A stretch of DNA of 6,072 nt from Candidatus Nomurabacteria bacterium (GCA_943354075.1 CALRBL010000032.1:1-6072), one strand, 5' to 3'. Counted from the first letter of the stretch, positions 1 through 4,596 are shown. Numbers and translations: made by a program. The notes: generated from the sequence alone by a model not told the origin.

Positions 1-129
1 GTCCAAAAAGTTTTTGTTGCCATGGGTGAACCAAAATCTTCGATGTATCTTGTACAACGTTTGCGAGATTACTTGGCAGTGAATGCATTTGCACCGAAAG
101 AAGGAGAAAAAGTTATTTTGGAATGCTAG
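1..129 (+). CDS. Metallo-beta-lactamase (beta-CASP/RMMBL) RNA-processing hydrolase, C-terminal end only
   Basis: The window opens inside a gene whose last 42 codons are visible, ending in TAG. The residues VFVAMGEPKSSMYLVQRLRD followed by a short tail ending FAPKEGEKVILEC resemble the closing RMMBL segment of beta-CASP metallo-beta-lactamases, cytoplasmic ribonucleases and RNA-end processing hydrolases of the CPSF-73/YSH1 type. In that family this strand normally reads V-F-V-x-H-G-E, where the His is motif C and helps bind the catalytic zinc. Here that His is replaced by Met (residue 8 of the visible part). The active-site core lies outside the window, so activity cannot be judged. Spacing to the next gene on the same strand is 60 bp. 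The family call is by pattern recognition of a short piece and is moderately sure; a more specific name such as RNase J is not supported. Confidence 0.65.
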   Translation, partial: VQKVFVAMGEPKSSMYLVQRLRDYLAVNAFAPKEGEKVILEC

Positions 130-163
130 ATGGGGCACTCTGGTCATCATTGTGAATCTCTGA

Positions 164-191
164 TAAGATTTAGTTAAGATTCTGCTAAGAT
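164..191 (+). promoter_or_regulatory. Three TAAGAT hexamers at exact 11-bp spacing upstream of the LOG-like gene
   Basis: TAAGAT occurs at 164-169, 175-180 and 186-191, each starting 11 bases after the last; the third overlaps the first possible ATG of the following gene. Spacing of one helical turn places the copies on the same DNA face, as in direct-repeat operators of OmpR/PhoB-type response regulators. Each hexamer also matches the -10 consensus at 4 of 6 positions, so one copy may be the actual -10. TTGTGA at 150-155 is a poor -35 candidate because it is 19 bp from the second copy. The repeat itself is seen; its function is inferred. Confidence 0.4.
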
Positions 192-199
192 GCCCATCA
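180..199 (+). repeat. 20-bp exact direct repeat, copy 1 (start region of LOG-like gene)
   Basis: TTCTGCTAAGATGCCCATCA is identical to 1405-1424. The match stops at 179/1404 and 200/1425. This copy covers the ATG at 190 and ends on the A of the alternative ATG at 199. A 20-mer match by chance in 6 kb is very unlikely. Confidence 0.9.
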
Positions 200-786
200 T
201 GATTAAGGATAAACACGGCACTAATAAAATAAAACTATGCGTTTCCGGATCTGCTGATATGGGATTTCTCCCCGCTCCAGATTATGAGAAGGCAAAAGAA
301 CTCGGAAGGGAAGTTGCACGTAACGGTGCAGTGCTTGTAACAGGTGCCACAACAGGATTTCCTCTGTGGGCTGCGATGGGTGCAAAAGAAGAACATGGTA
401 CCTCGATAGGATTTTCTCCTGCGTATTCTGAAAAGGAACATATTCAAGGATATCGTCTTCCTGTCGACTACATGGATATCATTGTCTACACGGGATTCGG
501 TTACACTGGGCGGGATCTTCTTCTCACTCGTTCTTCAGATGCCGTTATTATCGGCCCAGGACGCATCGGCACCATCCATGAATTCACTGTTGCATACGAA
601 GATGGTAAGCCTATTGGAATCCTCCAAGGGGATTGGGAAACCGACGAAATTATCAAGCTGATTATCGATAAGAGTCACAAGGTCAATGACAAGATTATTT
701 TTCACACTGATCCTAAAGAATTGGTTAAAAAAGTGATAGAAATGGTGCGCATTGATAAGACAGATCAAAGGAAGCTTTACTTGTAA
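190..786 (+). CDS. LOG-like (SLOG superfamily) Rossmann-fold nucleotide-binding protein
   Basis: The 198-residue protein has the layout of the LOG/lysine-decarboxylase-like Rossmann family. The first beta strand and glycine turn are KLCVSGSADMG (about residues 15-25), a second glycine-rich strand is VLVTGATTGFPLWAAMGAK (48-66), and the signature region is TGRDLLLTRSSDAVIIGPG followed by RIGTIHEF (106-132), the family's PGGxGTxxE motif with Gly-Pro-Gly in place of Pro-Gly-Gly and Glu at 131. Characterised LOG proteins cleave nucleoside 5'-monophosphates to a base and ribose 5-phosphate; other members only bind nucleotides, so the substrate here is unknown. No signal peptide or membrane segment is seen, so it is probably cytoplasmic. 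The start is uncertain between 190 and 199: the conserved fold starts at about residue 14 and neither ATG has a Shine-Dalgarno sequence. It converges on rplT with 44 bp between the stops and no evident terminator hairpin. Confidence 0.8.
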   Translation: MPIMIKDKHGTNKIKLCVSGSADMGFLPAPDYEKAKELGREVARNGAVLVTGATTGFPLWAAMGAKEEHGTSIGFSPAYSEKEHIQGYRLPVDYMDIIVYTGFGYTGRDLLLTRSSDAVIIGPGRIGTIHEFTVAYEDGKPIGILQGDWETDEIIKLIIDKSHKVNDKIIFHTDPKELVKKVIEMVRIDKTDQRKLYL

Positions 787-830
787 TTTCTCTTCTAGAA
801 TTAGGGGTTTTTGATATAAGGTAACAAGTT

Positions 831-1175
831 TTACTTCGCTGCGGCAACGATAGCTGCGAACGCTTCGGGAGCATCTGCTGCGATCTGTGACATTACTTTT
901 CGGTCGAGTGCGATGTTTGCTTTCTTGAGAGCTCCGATGAACTTGCTGTATGAAATGCCATGAGGGCGAAGTGCGGCATTGAGACGTACAGTCCAAAGAG
1001 AACGCATGTCGTTTTTCTTGTCGCGTCGGTGTGCAAAAGCGTGGGCTCCAGCATGAGCGATGGCTTCGTAGGCCATTCGCTTTTTAGTTGATCGTCCAAA
1101 ACGATACCCCTTAACCTGTTTGAGGGTATTTCGTCGTGCTTTCAGTGCTGATTTTCCTTTTTTTACGCGTGTCAT
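831..1175 (-). CDS. rplT: Large-subunit ribosomal protein bL20
   Basis: A 114-residue basic protein matching bL20 along its whole length. It starts MTRVKKGKSALKARR, carries the long basic N-terminal extension rich in Lys and Arg (residues 1-60), then RSLWTVRLNAALRPHGISYS (78-97) and the C-terminal core ending AFAAIVAAAK. In bacteria bL20 binds 23S rRNA early in large-subunit assembly, and in E. coli and B. subtilis it also represses its own operon by binding the mRNA. It is the last gene of the infC-rpmI-rplT set, 29 bp after rpmI. The start has no Shine-Dalgarno sequence but matches the universal N-terminus of the family. No hairpin terminator follows, so transcription may run into the antisense strand of the LOG-like gene. 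Confidence 0.97.
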   Translation of the reverse strand: MTRVKKGKSALKARRNTLKQVKGYRFGRSTKKRMAYEAIAHAGAHAFAHRRDKKNDMRSLWTVRLNAALRPHGISYSKFIGALKKANIALDRKVMSQIAADAPEAFAAIVAAAK

Positions 1176-1193
1176 GGCAGTTTATTATGTGGG

Positions 1194-1199
1194 ATTATA
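1194..1199 (-). promoter_or_regulatory. Possible internal promoter -10 (TATAAT) before rplT
   Basis: A perfect TATAAT on the minus strand sits in the 29-bp rpmI-rplT gap, 18 bases before the rplT ATG. No good -35 is visible at 16-18 bp (ATCAAC at 17). It could give an rplT-only transcript or be chance in an AT-rich spacer. Confidence 0.25.
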
Positions 1200-1204
1200 T
1201 TAAA

Positions 1205-1396
1205 TTATTTGGAGACGTTGATGAGGTAACGAGACTTGTACTTGTTGCTCATGGTAAAAGACGTTGTTCGTGCCTTTGCCTGAAGCGCTCGTCCGGACTG
1301 CTTGGCGTTGAAGTGGTTCTGTCCAGGCTTTCGGGCAGTCACTTTTCCGTTCTTGCTGACTTTGAGGCGTTTTGCGTATGATTTGTTTGTTTTCAT
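1205..1396 (-). CDS. rpmI: Large-subunit ribosomal protein bL35
   Basis: A 63-residue, highly basic protein of the usual bL35 length. It begins MKTNKSYAKRLKVSKNGKVT, the family's typical K-T-x-K-x-x-x-K-R opening, followed by the N-H-F-N-A-K stretch near residues 27-32 and a basic C-terminus ending KYKSRYLINVSK. It is a structural component of the 50S subunit. It lies between infC and rplT, the standard bacterial order. The ATG has no Shine-Dalgarno sequence; its A-T-G overlaps the TGA of a possible 9-codon minigene beginning at the infC stop, suggesting that ribosomes could arrive by termination-reinitiation. Confidence 0.96.
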   Translation of the reverse strand: MKTNKSYAKRLKVSKNGKVTARKPGQNHFNAKQSGRALQAKARTTSFTMSNKYKSRYLINVSK

Positions 1397-1422
1397 ATAA
1401 ATATTTCTGCTAAGATGCCCAT
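1393..1422 (-). CDS. Possible 9-codon coupling minigene (MGILAEIFI) between infC and rpmI
   Basis: On the minus strand an ATG at 1422-1420 shares its A with the infC stop (TGATG). The frame runs nine codons, MGILAEIFI, and stops at TGA 1395-1393, which overlaps the rpmI ATG as ATGA. The minigene thus fills the whole gap between two genes that have no Shine-Dalgarno signal, overlapping both neighbours. This arrangement would let terminating ribosomes pass from infC to rpmI. The reading frame is directly visible; translation is inferred and a short frame like this can arise by chance. Confidence 0.3.
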   Translation of the reverse strand: MGILAEIFI

Positions 1423-1424
1423 CA
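1405..1424 (+). repeat. 20-bp exact direct repeat, copy 2 (infC stop / infC-rpmI gap)
   Basis: Identical to 180-199 in the same DNA orientation. Its right edge is exactly the infC stop codon (1422-1424 on the minus strand). Since infC-rpmI is transcribed from the minus strand, its mRNA carries the reverse complement here and could pair over 20 nt with the 5' end of the LOG-like gene's mRNA. Confidence 0.9.
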
Positions 1425-1931
1425 AGCGTTTTCGATCACTACTGTCATACCTTTGGGGCTTTTCTTAGGCTCATCCGACTTGATTTCGGTTGGGATGAGT
1501 TTTAGGATCCTTTCGAGGCGTTCTTTGAGGAAATTCTGGTCGAGGTACTTGGCTCGGCCAGGAAGGAAGAGGTCAATCTTGATCTTGTGACCTTCTTTAA
1601 GCCATTCCGCAGCTTTCTTTGCTTTAAGGGCAAGATCGTGTTCTCCTGTGCCTATTTTCACCTGTAAAGTCTTCACTTCGGTGATCAAAACACGTGCCTT
1701 TGACGACTTCTGCTTCTTGTTTTCGTCGTACTGAAACTTACCATAATCCATTATTTTTGCAACCGGCGGAGTGGCTTTTGGCGAGATCTCGATAAGATCC
1801 AACCCCGCGTTATGGGCCTTTTGTAGGGCCTCCTGCAAGCTGATCACCCCAACGTTTTCTCCCTCGGCACCTATCACCCGTAATTGTGGTGCAGTGATTT
1901 GGTGATTGATACGAGTATGGGGAATGGCCAT
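1422..1931 (-). CDS. infC: Translation initiation factor IF-3
   Basis: A 169-residue protein with the complete two-domain IF-3 layout. The N domain shows RINHQITAPQLRVIGAEGEN (residues 7-26) and LDLIEISPKATPPVAKIMDY (44-63) with GKFQYDENKKQK following; the C domain shows TLQVKIGTGEHDLALKAKKA (88-107) and the GRAKYL segment. IF-3 binds the 30S subunit, prevents premature 50S joining and checks the start codon and initiator tRNA. The start is a plain ATG, unlike the AUU start by which E. coli infC regulates itself. There is no Shine-Dalgarno sequence in the 17-nt gap after the histidine phosphatase gene, so the two are probably co-transcribed. IF-3 fidelity matters here because the local starts appear to be SD-free or leaderless. 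The final residues, ending VVIENA, look somewhat divergent but length is normal. Confidence 0.97.
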   Translation of the reverse strand: MAIPHTRINHQITAPQLRVIGAEGENVGVISLQEALQKAHNAGLDLIEISPKATPPVAKIMDYGKFQYDENKKQKSSKARVLITEVKTLQVKIGTGEHDLALKAKKAAEWLKEGHKIKIDLFLPGRAKYLDQNFLKERLERILKLIPTEIKSDEPKKSPKGMTVVIENA

Positions 1932-1948
1932 GGGTGCAGATTACTATA

Positions 1949-2608
1949 TCATACTATTCTCCCATAGTCATTAACCGCTAGTATCTTCCATGGATTGCGG
2001 CCAATAAGCTTTCTCCAAGGGTTGTATTCACACATAGTGACGGCAGTATTTTGGACGGTAGTGTGGAAATCGAGAACGGTGAAAGCTTGTGAATTTAGTT
2101 TCTCCCCTTCTTCTATATATGAGAAAACCATCTTCAGAAAGATACGATGTGAGACACAGAGAATGCGATTTTCGTGTCTTTTGGCGAGCATATCGAGAAA
2201 TGCTTTAGCGCGGTTCTTGAGGTCTTCAAAATTTTCTTCGTCAGAATACCGGAGTGCTCCCTCATGAAAACTTCGATCGATAATGTCCATAATCTTTTTC
2301 ACTTCTTCGGAGTCTGCATCTTTCCCTACGATCTCGGAAGGATTTTTTCGTTCTTGAAGAAGTGGTGTGTACTCGATAGGACGATTCATCGATTCGTTAA
2401 TGATTGCTGCAGTTTCTTTTGTACGATCGTAAGGACTGACGAGAAGTATGTCGATCGAAGAATTTTTAAAACGTTCTCCCACAAAATGTGCTTGCTCCTT
2501 GCCTTTGTCACTCAGTCCTCCTGTCGATCCTTGTCGTACATTTGCCGCATTGTTGGCGCTTTGTCCATGTCGTACAAAGTAGATGATTTTTTTTCCGGGG
2601 AATAGCAT
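1949..2608 (-). CDS. Histidine phosphatase (phosphoglycerate-mutase-like) family protein
   Basis: A 219-residue member of the histidine phosphatase superfamily. The catalytic RHG motif is in IYFVRHGQSANN (R13, H14, G15; H14 would be phosphorylated). R62 in SPYDRTKETA, E86 in LLQERKNPSE and H154 in CVSHRIF supply the other expected active-site residues; the usual His-Gly after the last strand is His-Arg here. The family includes phosphoglycerate mutases and many phosphatases of sugars, nucleotides and proteins, and the substrate cannot be read from the sequence. No export signal is seen. It starts 16 bp after the cls-like gene and ends 17 bp before infC, so it may be part of one long transcript, but a perfect TATAAT six bases before its ATG suggests its own leaderless promoter. 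Assignment to the superfamily is firm, not to a specific enzyme. Confidence 0.88.
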   Translation of the reverse strand: MLFPGKKIIYFVRHGQSANNAANVRQGSTGGLSDKGKEQAHFVGERFKNSSIDILLVSPYDRTKETAAIINESMNRPIEYTPLLQERKNPSEIVGKDADSEEVKKIMDIIDRSFHEGALRYSDEENFEDLKNRAKAFLDMLAKRHENRILCVSHRIFLKMVFSYIEEGEKLNSQAFTVLDFHTTVQNTAVTMCEYNPWRKLIGRNPWKILAVNDYGRIV

Positions 2609-2614
2609 GTATGA

Positions 2615-2620
2615 ATTATA
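2615..2620 (-). promoter_or_regulatory. TATAAT -10 giving a predicted leaderless mRNA for the histidine phosphatase gene
   Basis: Minus strand reads TATAAT-TCATAC-ATG, so a start 7 bases after the hexamer would be the A of the start codon itself. It lies in the 16-bp gap between the cls-like gene and the phosphatase gene. The -35 region is weak. It may allow the phosphatase-infC-rpmI-rplT genes to be expressed apart from the cls-like gene. Confidence 0.45.
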
Positions 2621-2624
2621 TCAG

Positions 2625-3689
2625 TTATAAAAGTTTTCGTATTGGCCATGTAAGGTACATCAGAACTTTTTCTTTGAATGGTCGTTCTCGCCACTTTGCA
2701 CGAGTAAACGGTTCGAGTCCTTTGATATCATTTTGAAATTGATTCTTCATCTCCGCGATGCACTCGGGATCTCTGATGATGAGCCCTCCTTCAAAGTTGT
2801 AACGTAAACTAACGTTGTCGAGATTCATGCTTCCCACTGTACAGGCAGTGTCGTCGAAAGTACCTGTCTTCGAATGGATCATGCTTTTTTCATACATATA
2901 TATACGAGCCCCTTTCTTTATAAGTTTTTCTTTGTAGAAATCTCCAGCATGGTCGACTATGGGATGATTGCAGCTTTTTGGAATAAGAAGGTGTACCGCG
3001 ACACCACGCTTGGCAGCTTTGTAGAGTGCGCGAAAGAAAATATAGTCAGGTACAAAATAAGGAGTTGTTAAGAAAATGTTGTTCTTTGATTTGTTGATGA
3101 GATCAAGCACTGCGTGGTAGTAATAATATTTTCCAGGAAGGGGAGCGTTTGTGAGGTAGAGCCAGTTTTTCGAAGTGGGCTTTGTTCGTTTGTCGAATTG
3201 TTGATTTTCGGAAAGGTCCCACATACGTAGGTATGTCTGTTGTATGTCTTCAAGAGCTTCTTTTTCATCGATACGTATCATGGTTTCTCGCCATCCTTCC
3301 ATGTCTTTTGAAAAACAGATACCTCCCGTGTAAGAAACTTTTTGGTCGATAATGATCGAACGGCGGTGATTGCGGAAATACCACAACTTGAGCGTGCGTG
3401 GATACCACGGAATGAAATGATTAAAGAATGAAAGTTGTATGCCGTCCGCGCGAAGTTCTGCCTTCAATGTTGAGGCAAGATAGAAGAGATAACTGCCGGC
3501 TGCATCTACAAGAAGTCGCACTTTTACACCCGCGCGGCTTCGTTCACGTAATGTATTTAAAAAATAGAGACCGACGTCATCGATGTCTACGATAAACAAC
3601 TCACAATCGATCGAATGTTCTGCTTTTTTTATATCTTCTATTATTGCCATCCACCCCGCTTCGGAGGTGAGAGTGAAGGAGTAAGGCAT
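2625..3689 (-). CDS. cls: Phospholipase D superfamily protein, cardiolipin-synthase-like
   Basis: A 354-residue protein with two HKD half-sites, the mark of the PLD superfamily. The first is NHRRSIIIDQKVSYTGG (H108, R110, D115), with Arg replacing the usual Lys of H-x-K-x4-D. The second is IHSKTGTFDD (H272, K274, D279) followed by VGSMNLDNVSLRYNFE, typical of cardiolipin synthases. TTPYFVPDYIFFRAL (188-202) is also characteristic. Bacterial enzymes of this type join phosphatidylglycerol molecules, or PG and phosphatidylethanolamine, into cardiolipin at the membrane. There is no N-terminal transmembrane pair as in ClsA, so this resembles the shorter ClsB-like forms; the hydrophobic, basic C-terminus (MYLTWPIRKLL) could touch the membrane. 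A PLD nuclease or other transphosphatidylase cannot be excluded. It is divergent from ssrA across a 21-bp palindrome and heads the minus-strand block. Confidence 0.85.
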   Translation of the reverse strand: MPYSFTLTSEAGWMAIIEDIKKAEHSIDCELFIVDIDDVGLYFLNTLRERSRAGVKVRLLVDAAGSYLFYLASTLKAELRADGIQLSFFNHFIPWYPRTLKLWYFRNHRRSIIIDQKVSYTGGICFSKDMEGWRETMIRIDEKEALEDIQQTYLRMWDLSENQQFDKRTKPTSKNWLYLTNAPLPGKYYYYHAVLDLINKSKNNIFLTTPYFVPDYIFFRALYKAAKRGVAVHLLIPKSCNHPIVDHAGDFYKEKLIKKGARIYMYEKSMIHSKTGTFDDTACTVGSMNLDNVSLRYNFEGGLIIRDPECIAEMKNQFQNDIKGLEPFTRAKWRERPFKEKVLMYLTWPIRKLL

Positions 3690-3695
3690 GGGAAT

Positions 3696-3701
3696 ATACT
3701 A
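3696..3701 (-). promoter_or_regulatory. TAGTAT -10-like element six bases before the cls-like ATG
   Basis: Minus strand reads TAGTAT-ATTCCC-ATG. A start 7 bases after the hexamer would make the mRNA leaderless. The hexamer is the outer end of the left arm of the 21-bp palindrome. An alternative -10 is TATATT with CTTACA 16 bp upstream. No Shine-Dalgarno sequence is present. Confidence 0.4.
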
Positions 3702-3743
3702 CCATGTCTGGCATTGTAAGTTCTCTTCCAATGCCAGACATGG

Positions 3744-3749
3744 TAGTAT
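3744..3749 (+). promoter_or_regulatory. Candidate -10 (TAGTAT) for ssrA
   Basis: Mirror copy of the element in front of the cls-like gene. Transcription from it would begin near 3756 and give a leader of about 24 nt removed from the tmRNA precursor at 3780, as RNase P does in other bacteria. A rival is the AT-rich run at 3771-3778 directly before the mature 5' end, but that is too close to 3780 for a normal -10 unless transcription starts a few bases inside. No good -35 is seen for either. Confidence 0.3.
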
Positions 3750-3779
3750 GGCCACGTTCGTTGAAAGATGAATATATAT

Positions 3780-4188
3780 GGGGATGAAAGGCATCGACAA
3801 GAGGCCACTTCCTGTTTTGCGGCATAGAGCTCCGGGAACTCTTTAAAAGTCCGGAACCTGAAATGCAAACACTGCACTTTCAAAGGCAAAGGCCGTTGTA
3901 TCTCCATTTTTTGGAGCCAACGACTTCGCCTTCGCTTACGTCCGAGCCTAACCTAGTTAGTCTCCGATCGAGCGACGTCCTCCTTTCCAGTTCTCTCGGA
4001 AAGAGCAGGGTGATATAAAGATGGGAACGCTCTACTGGCCCGCTTCTGCCAGTAGCTAAGACACGAAGCTAAGCTCCACATCATTTTGGTCATTCCAAGG
4101 TGCGGCTGCCGAAAAAACAAATGATCTACATGCCGTAGACTGAGCCGGAAATCCTACTTGCACGACGGTTCGAATCCGTCCATCTCCA
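3780..4188 (+). ncRNA. ssrA: tmRNA (transfer-messenger RNA)
   Basis: A 409-nt tmRNA that rescues stalled ribosomes: it enters the empty A site with SmpB, is charged with Ala, and supplies a short frame encoding a degradation tag. The 5' end GGGGATG (3780-3786) pairs with CATCTCC (4181-4187), one G-U, giving the 7-bp acceptor stem with discriminator A4188. GACGG-TTCGAAT-CCGTC (4164-4180) is a perfect T arm, and GGCATCGAC at 3790-3798 fits the reduced D region. CAAG-AGG (3798-3804) can pair with CCT-a-CTTG (4153-4160) as helix P2. Strong internal hairpins, CTTTCC/GGAAAG in 3985-4015 and CTACTGGC/GCCAGTAG (4032-4055), fit the pseudoknot domain. The 3' CCA is not encoded (bases read CAA after the discriminator). 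The proposed tag frame is at 3916-3951. No terminator follows directly; the next one is at 4597-4648. smpB lies 0.8 kb downstream. Confidence 0.92.
3916..3951 (+). other. Proposed tmRNA tag reading frame, ANDFAFAYVRA-stop
   Basis: From GCC at 3916, eleven codons encode ANDFAFAYVRA followed by TAA, with a second in-frame stop (TAG, 3958-3960) shortly after. The Ala-Asn-Asp opening is the same as in the E. coli tag ANDENYALAA, and the tag sits in the expected 5' half, although its first codon is nt 137 of the RNA compared with about 90 in E. coli. The ending Val-Arg-Ala differs from the common Leu-Ala-Ala or Val-Ala-Ala. A hairpin, CGTTG...CAACG with CTCC...GGAG inside it, covers the resume codon. 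An in-frame earlier resume at GCA 3886 would give a 21-residue tag. The frame is likely; the exact resume codon is less sure. Confidence 0.6.
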
Positions 4189-4213
4189 CAAAAGTTGACA
4201 TAGTATCTATAAT
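4185..4213 (+). promoter_or_regulatory. Candidate promoter after ssrA for the 100-aa membrane protein gene
   Basis: A perfect TATAAT lies at 4208-4213, with TCCACA (4 of 6 matches to TTGACA) 17 bp upstream at 4185-4190, overlapping the tmRNA 3' end. A perfect TTGACA at 4195-4200 is only 7 bp from that TATAAT, but is 17 bp from TAACCT at 4218-4223. Either pairing predicts a start near 4220-4230 and a leader of about 50-60 nt before the ATG at 4282. Confidence 0.45.
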
Positions 4214-4281
4214 ATGGTAACCTAATTTCAAACCTAGACACTTCCGTCCAGGCGAAACCTCACATAAATATACGGATTCCT

Positions 4282-4584
4282 ATGTATTACATCGACCCCA
4301 ACTCCCACATCACCTGGGCTCAAACGCTTGTGTGGTGCATCACCATCCTACCACTCTACACGCTCTTCATGATCTGGATCGCGCTGACAGTCGAGTCCTT
4401 CATGCGCTTCTGCATGAACACTCACAACATTCGCGAGACCGATCGGCTCACGTGGAAGAACGGTATCATGTGCGCGACGGTAATTCCGTTCGAAATCATG
4501 GTGCTCCAGACAGTGAGCTTCGCACTCACCACCATCACGCTCATGGAGTGCATGGATCGTATCCTGTTCCAGCGAGACAAGTAA
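4282..4584 (+). CDS. Unrecognised 100-aa, probably two-pass membrane protein
   Basis: I do not recognise this protein. It has two long hydrophobic stretches: about residues 13-38 (TLVWCITILPLYTLFMIWIA and following) and about 62-89 (IMCATVIPFEIMVLQTVSFA and following), separated by a charged loop with Arg, Asp, Glu and Lys (41-60), and it ends in a charged tail (MDRILFQRDK). It contains four Cys and about nine Met. That it is a real gene is supported by a promoter-like TATAAT upstream, a strong intrinsic terminator 12 bases after its stop, and extremely biased codon use: 81 of 100 codons end in G or C, compared with 8 of the first 20 in the cold-shock gene next door. The bias also suggests acquisition from a higher-GC source or unusual selection. 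It could be co-transcribed with ssrA. No Shine-Dalgarno sequence precedes the ATG. Function unknown. Confidence 0.7.
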   Translation: MYYIDPNSHITWAQTLVWCITILPLYTLFMIWIALTVESFMRFCMNTHNIRETDRLTWKNGIMCATVIPFEIMVLQTVSFALTTITLMECMDRILFQRDK

Positions 4585-4596
4585 AGTGCTCGCATC

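Larger units (their letters stand above)
3696..3749. repeat. 21-bp perfect inverted repeat with 12-nt loop between cls-like gene and ssrA
   Basis: Arms 3696-3716 and 3729-3749 are exact reverse complements; the loop is 3717-3728 (TAAGTTCTCTTC). Read outward, each arm starts CAATGCCAGACATGG and ends TAGTAT. It lies between two divergently transcribed genes, has no T-tract on either side and so is not a normal intrinsic terminator. It may be a mirrored pair of promoters, an operator, or a hairpin in a longer transcript. Confidence 0.9.

Noticed and set aside
180..1424. The 20-bp repeats as attachment sites or ends of a mobile element
   Set aside because: The segment between them contains the ribosomal protein genes rplT and rpmI in normal order and no integrase or transposase.
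3696..3749. The 21-bp palindrome as an intrinsic terminator
   Set aside because: No T-run follows either arm, and both neighbouring genes start here rather than end.
3761..3778. TTGAAA (3761) plus TATATA (3773) as the ssrA promoter
   Set aside because: The spacing is about 6 bp, too short for a normal promoter.
4195..4213. TTGACA (4195) plus TATAAT (4208) as one promoter
   Set aside because: The two boxes are only 7 bp apart, so they cannot act as a -35/-10 pair; each was paired with other hexamers instead.
3601..4241. Several short minus-strand open frames (3601-3825, 3641-3907, 4056-4241)
   Set aside because: They lie across the cls-like gene start, the palindrome and the tmRNA gene, whose RNA structure explains the sequence.
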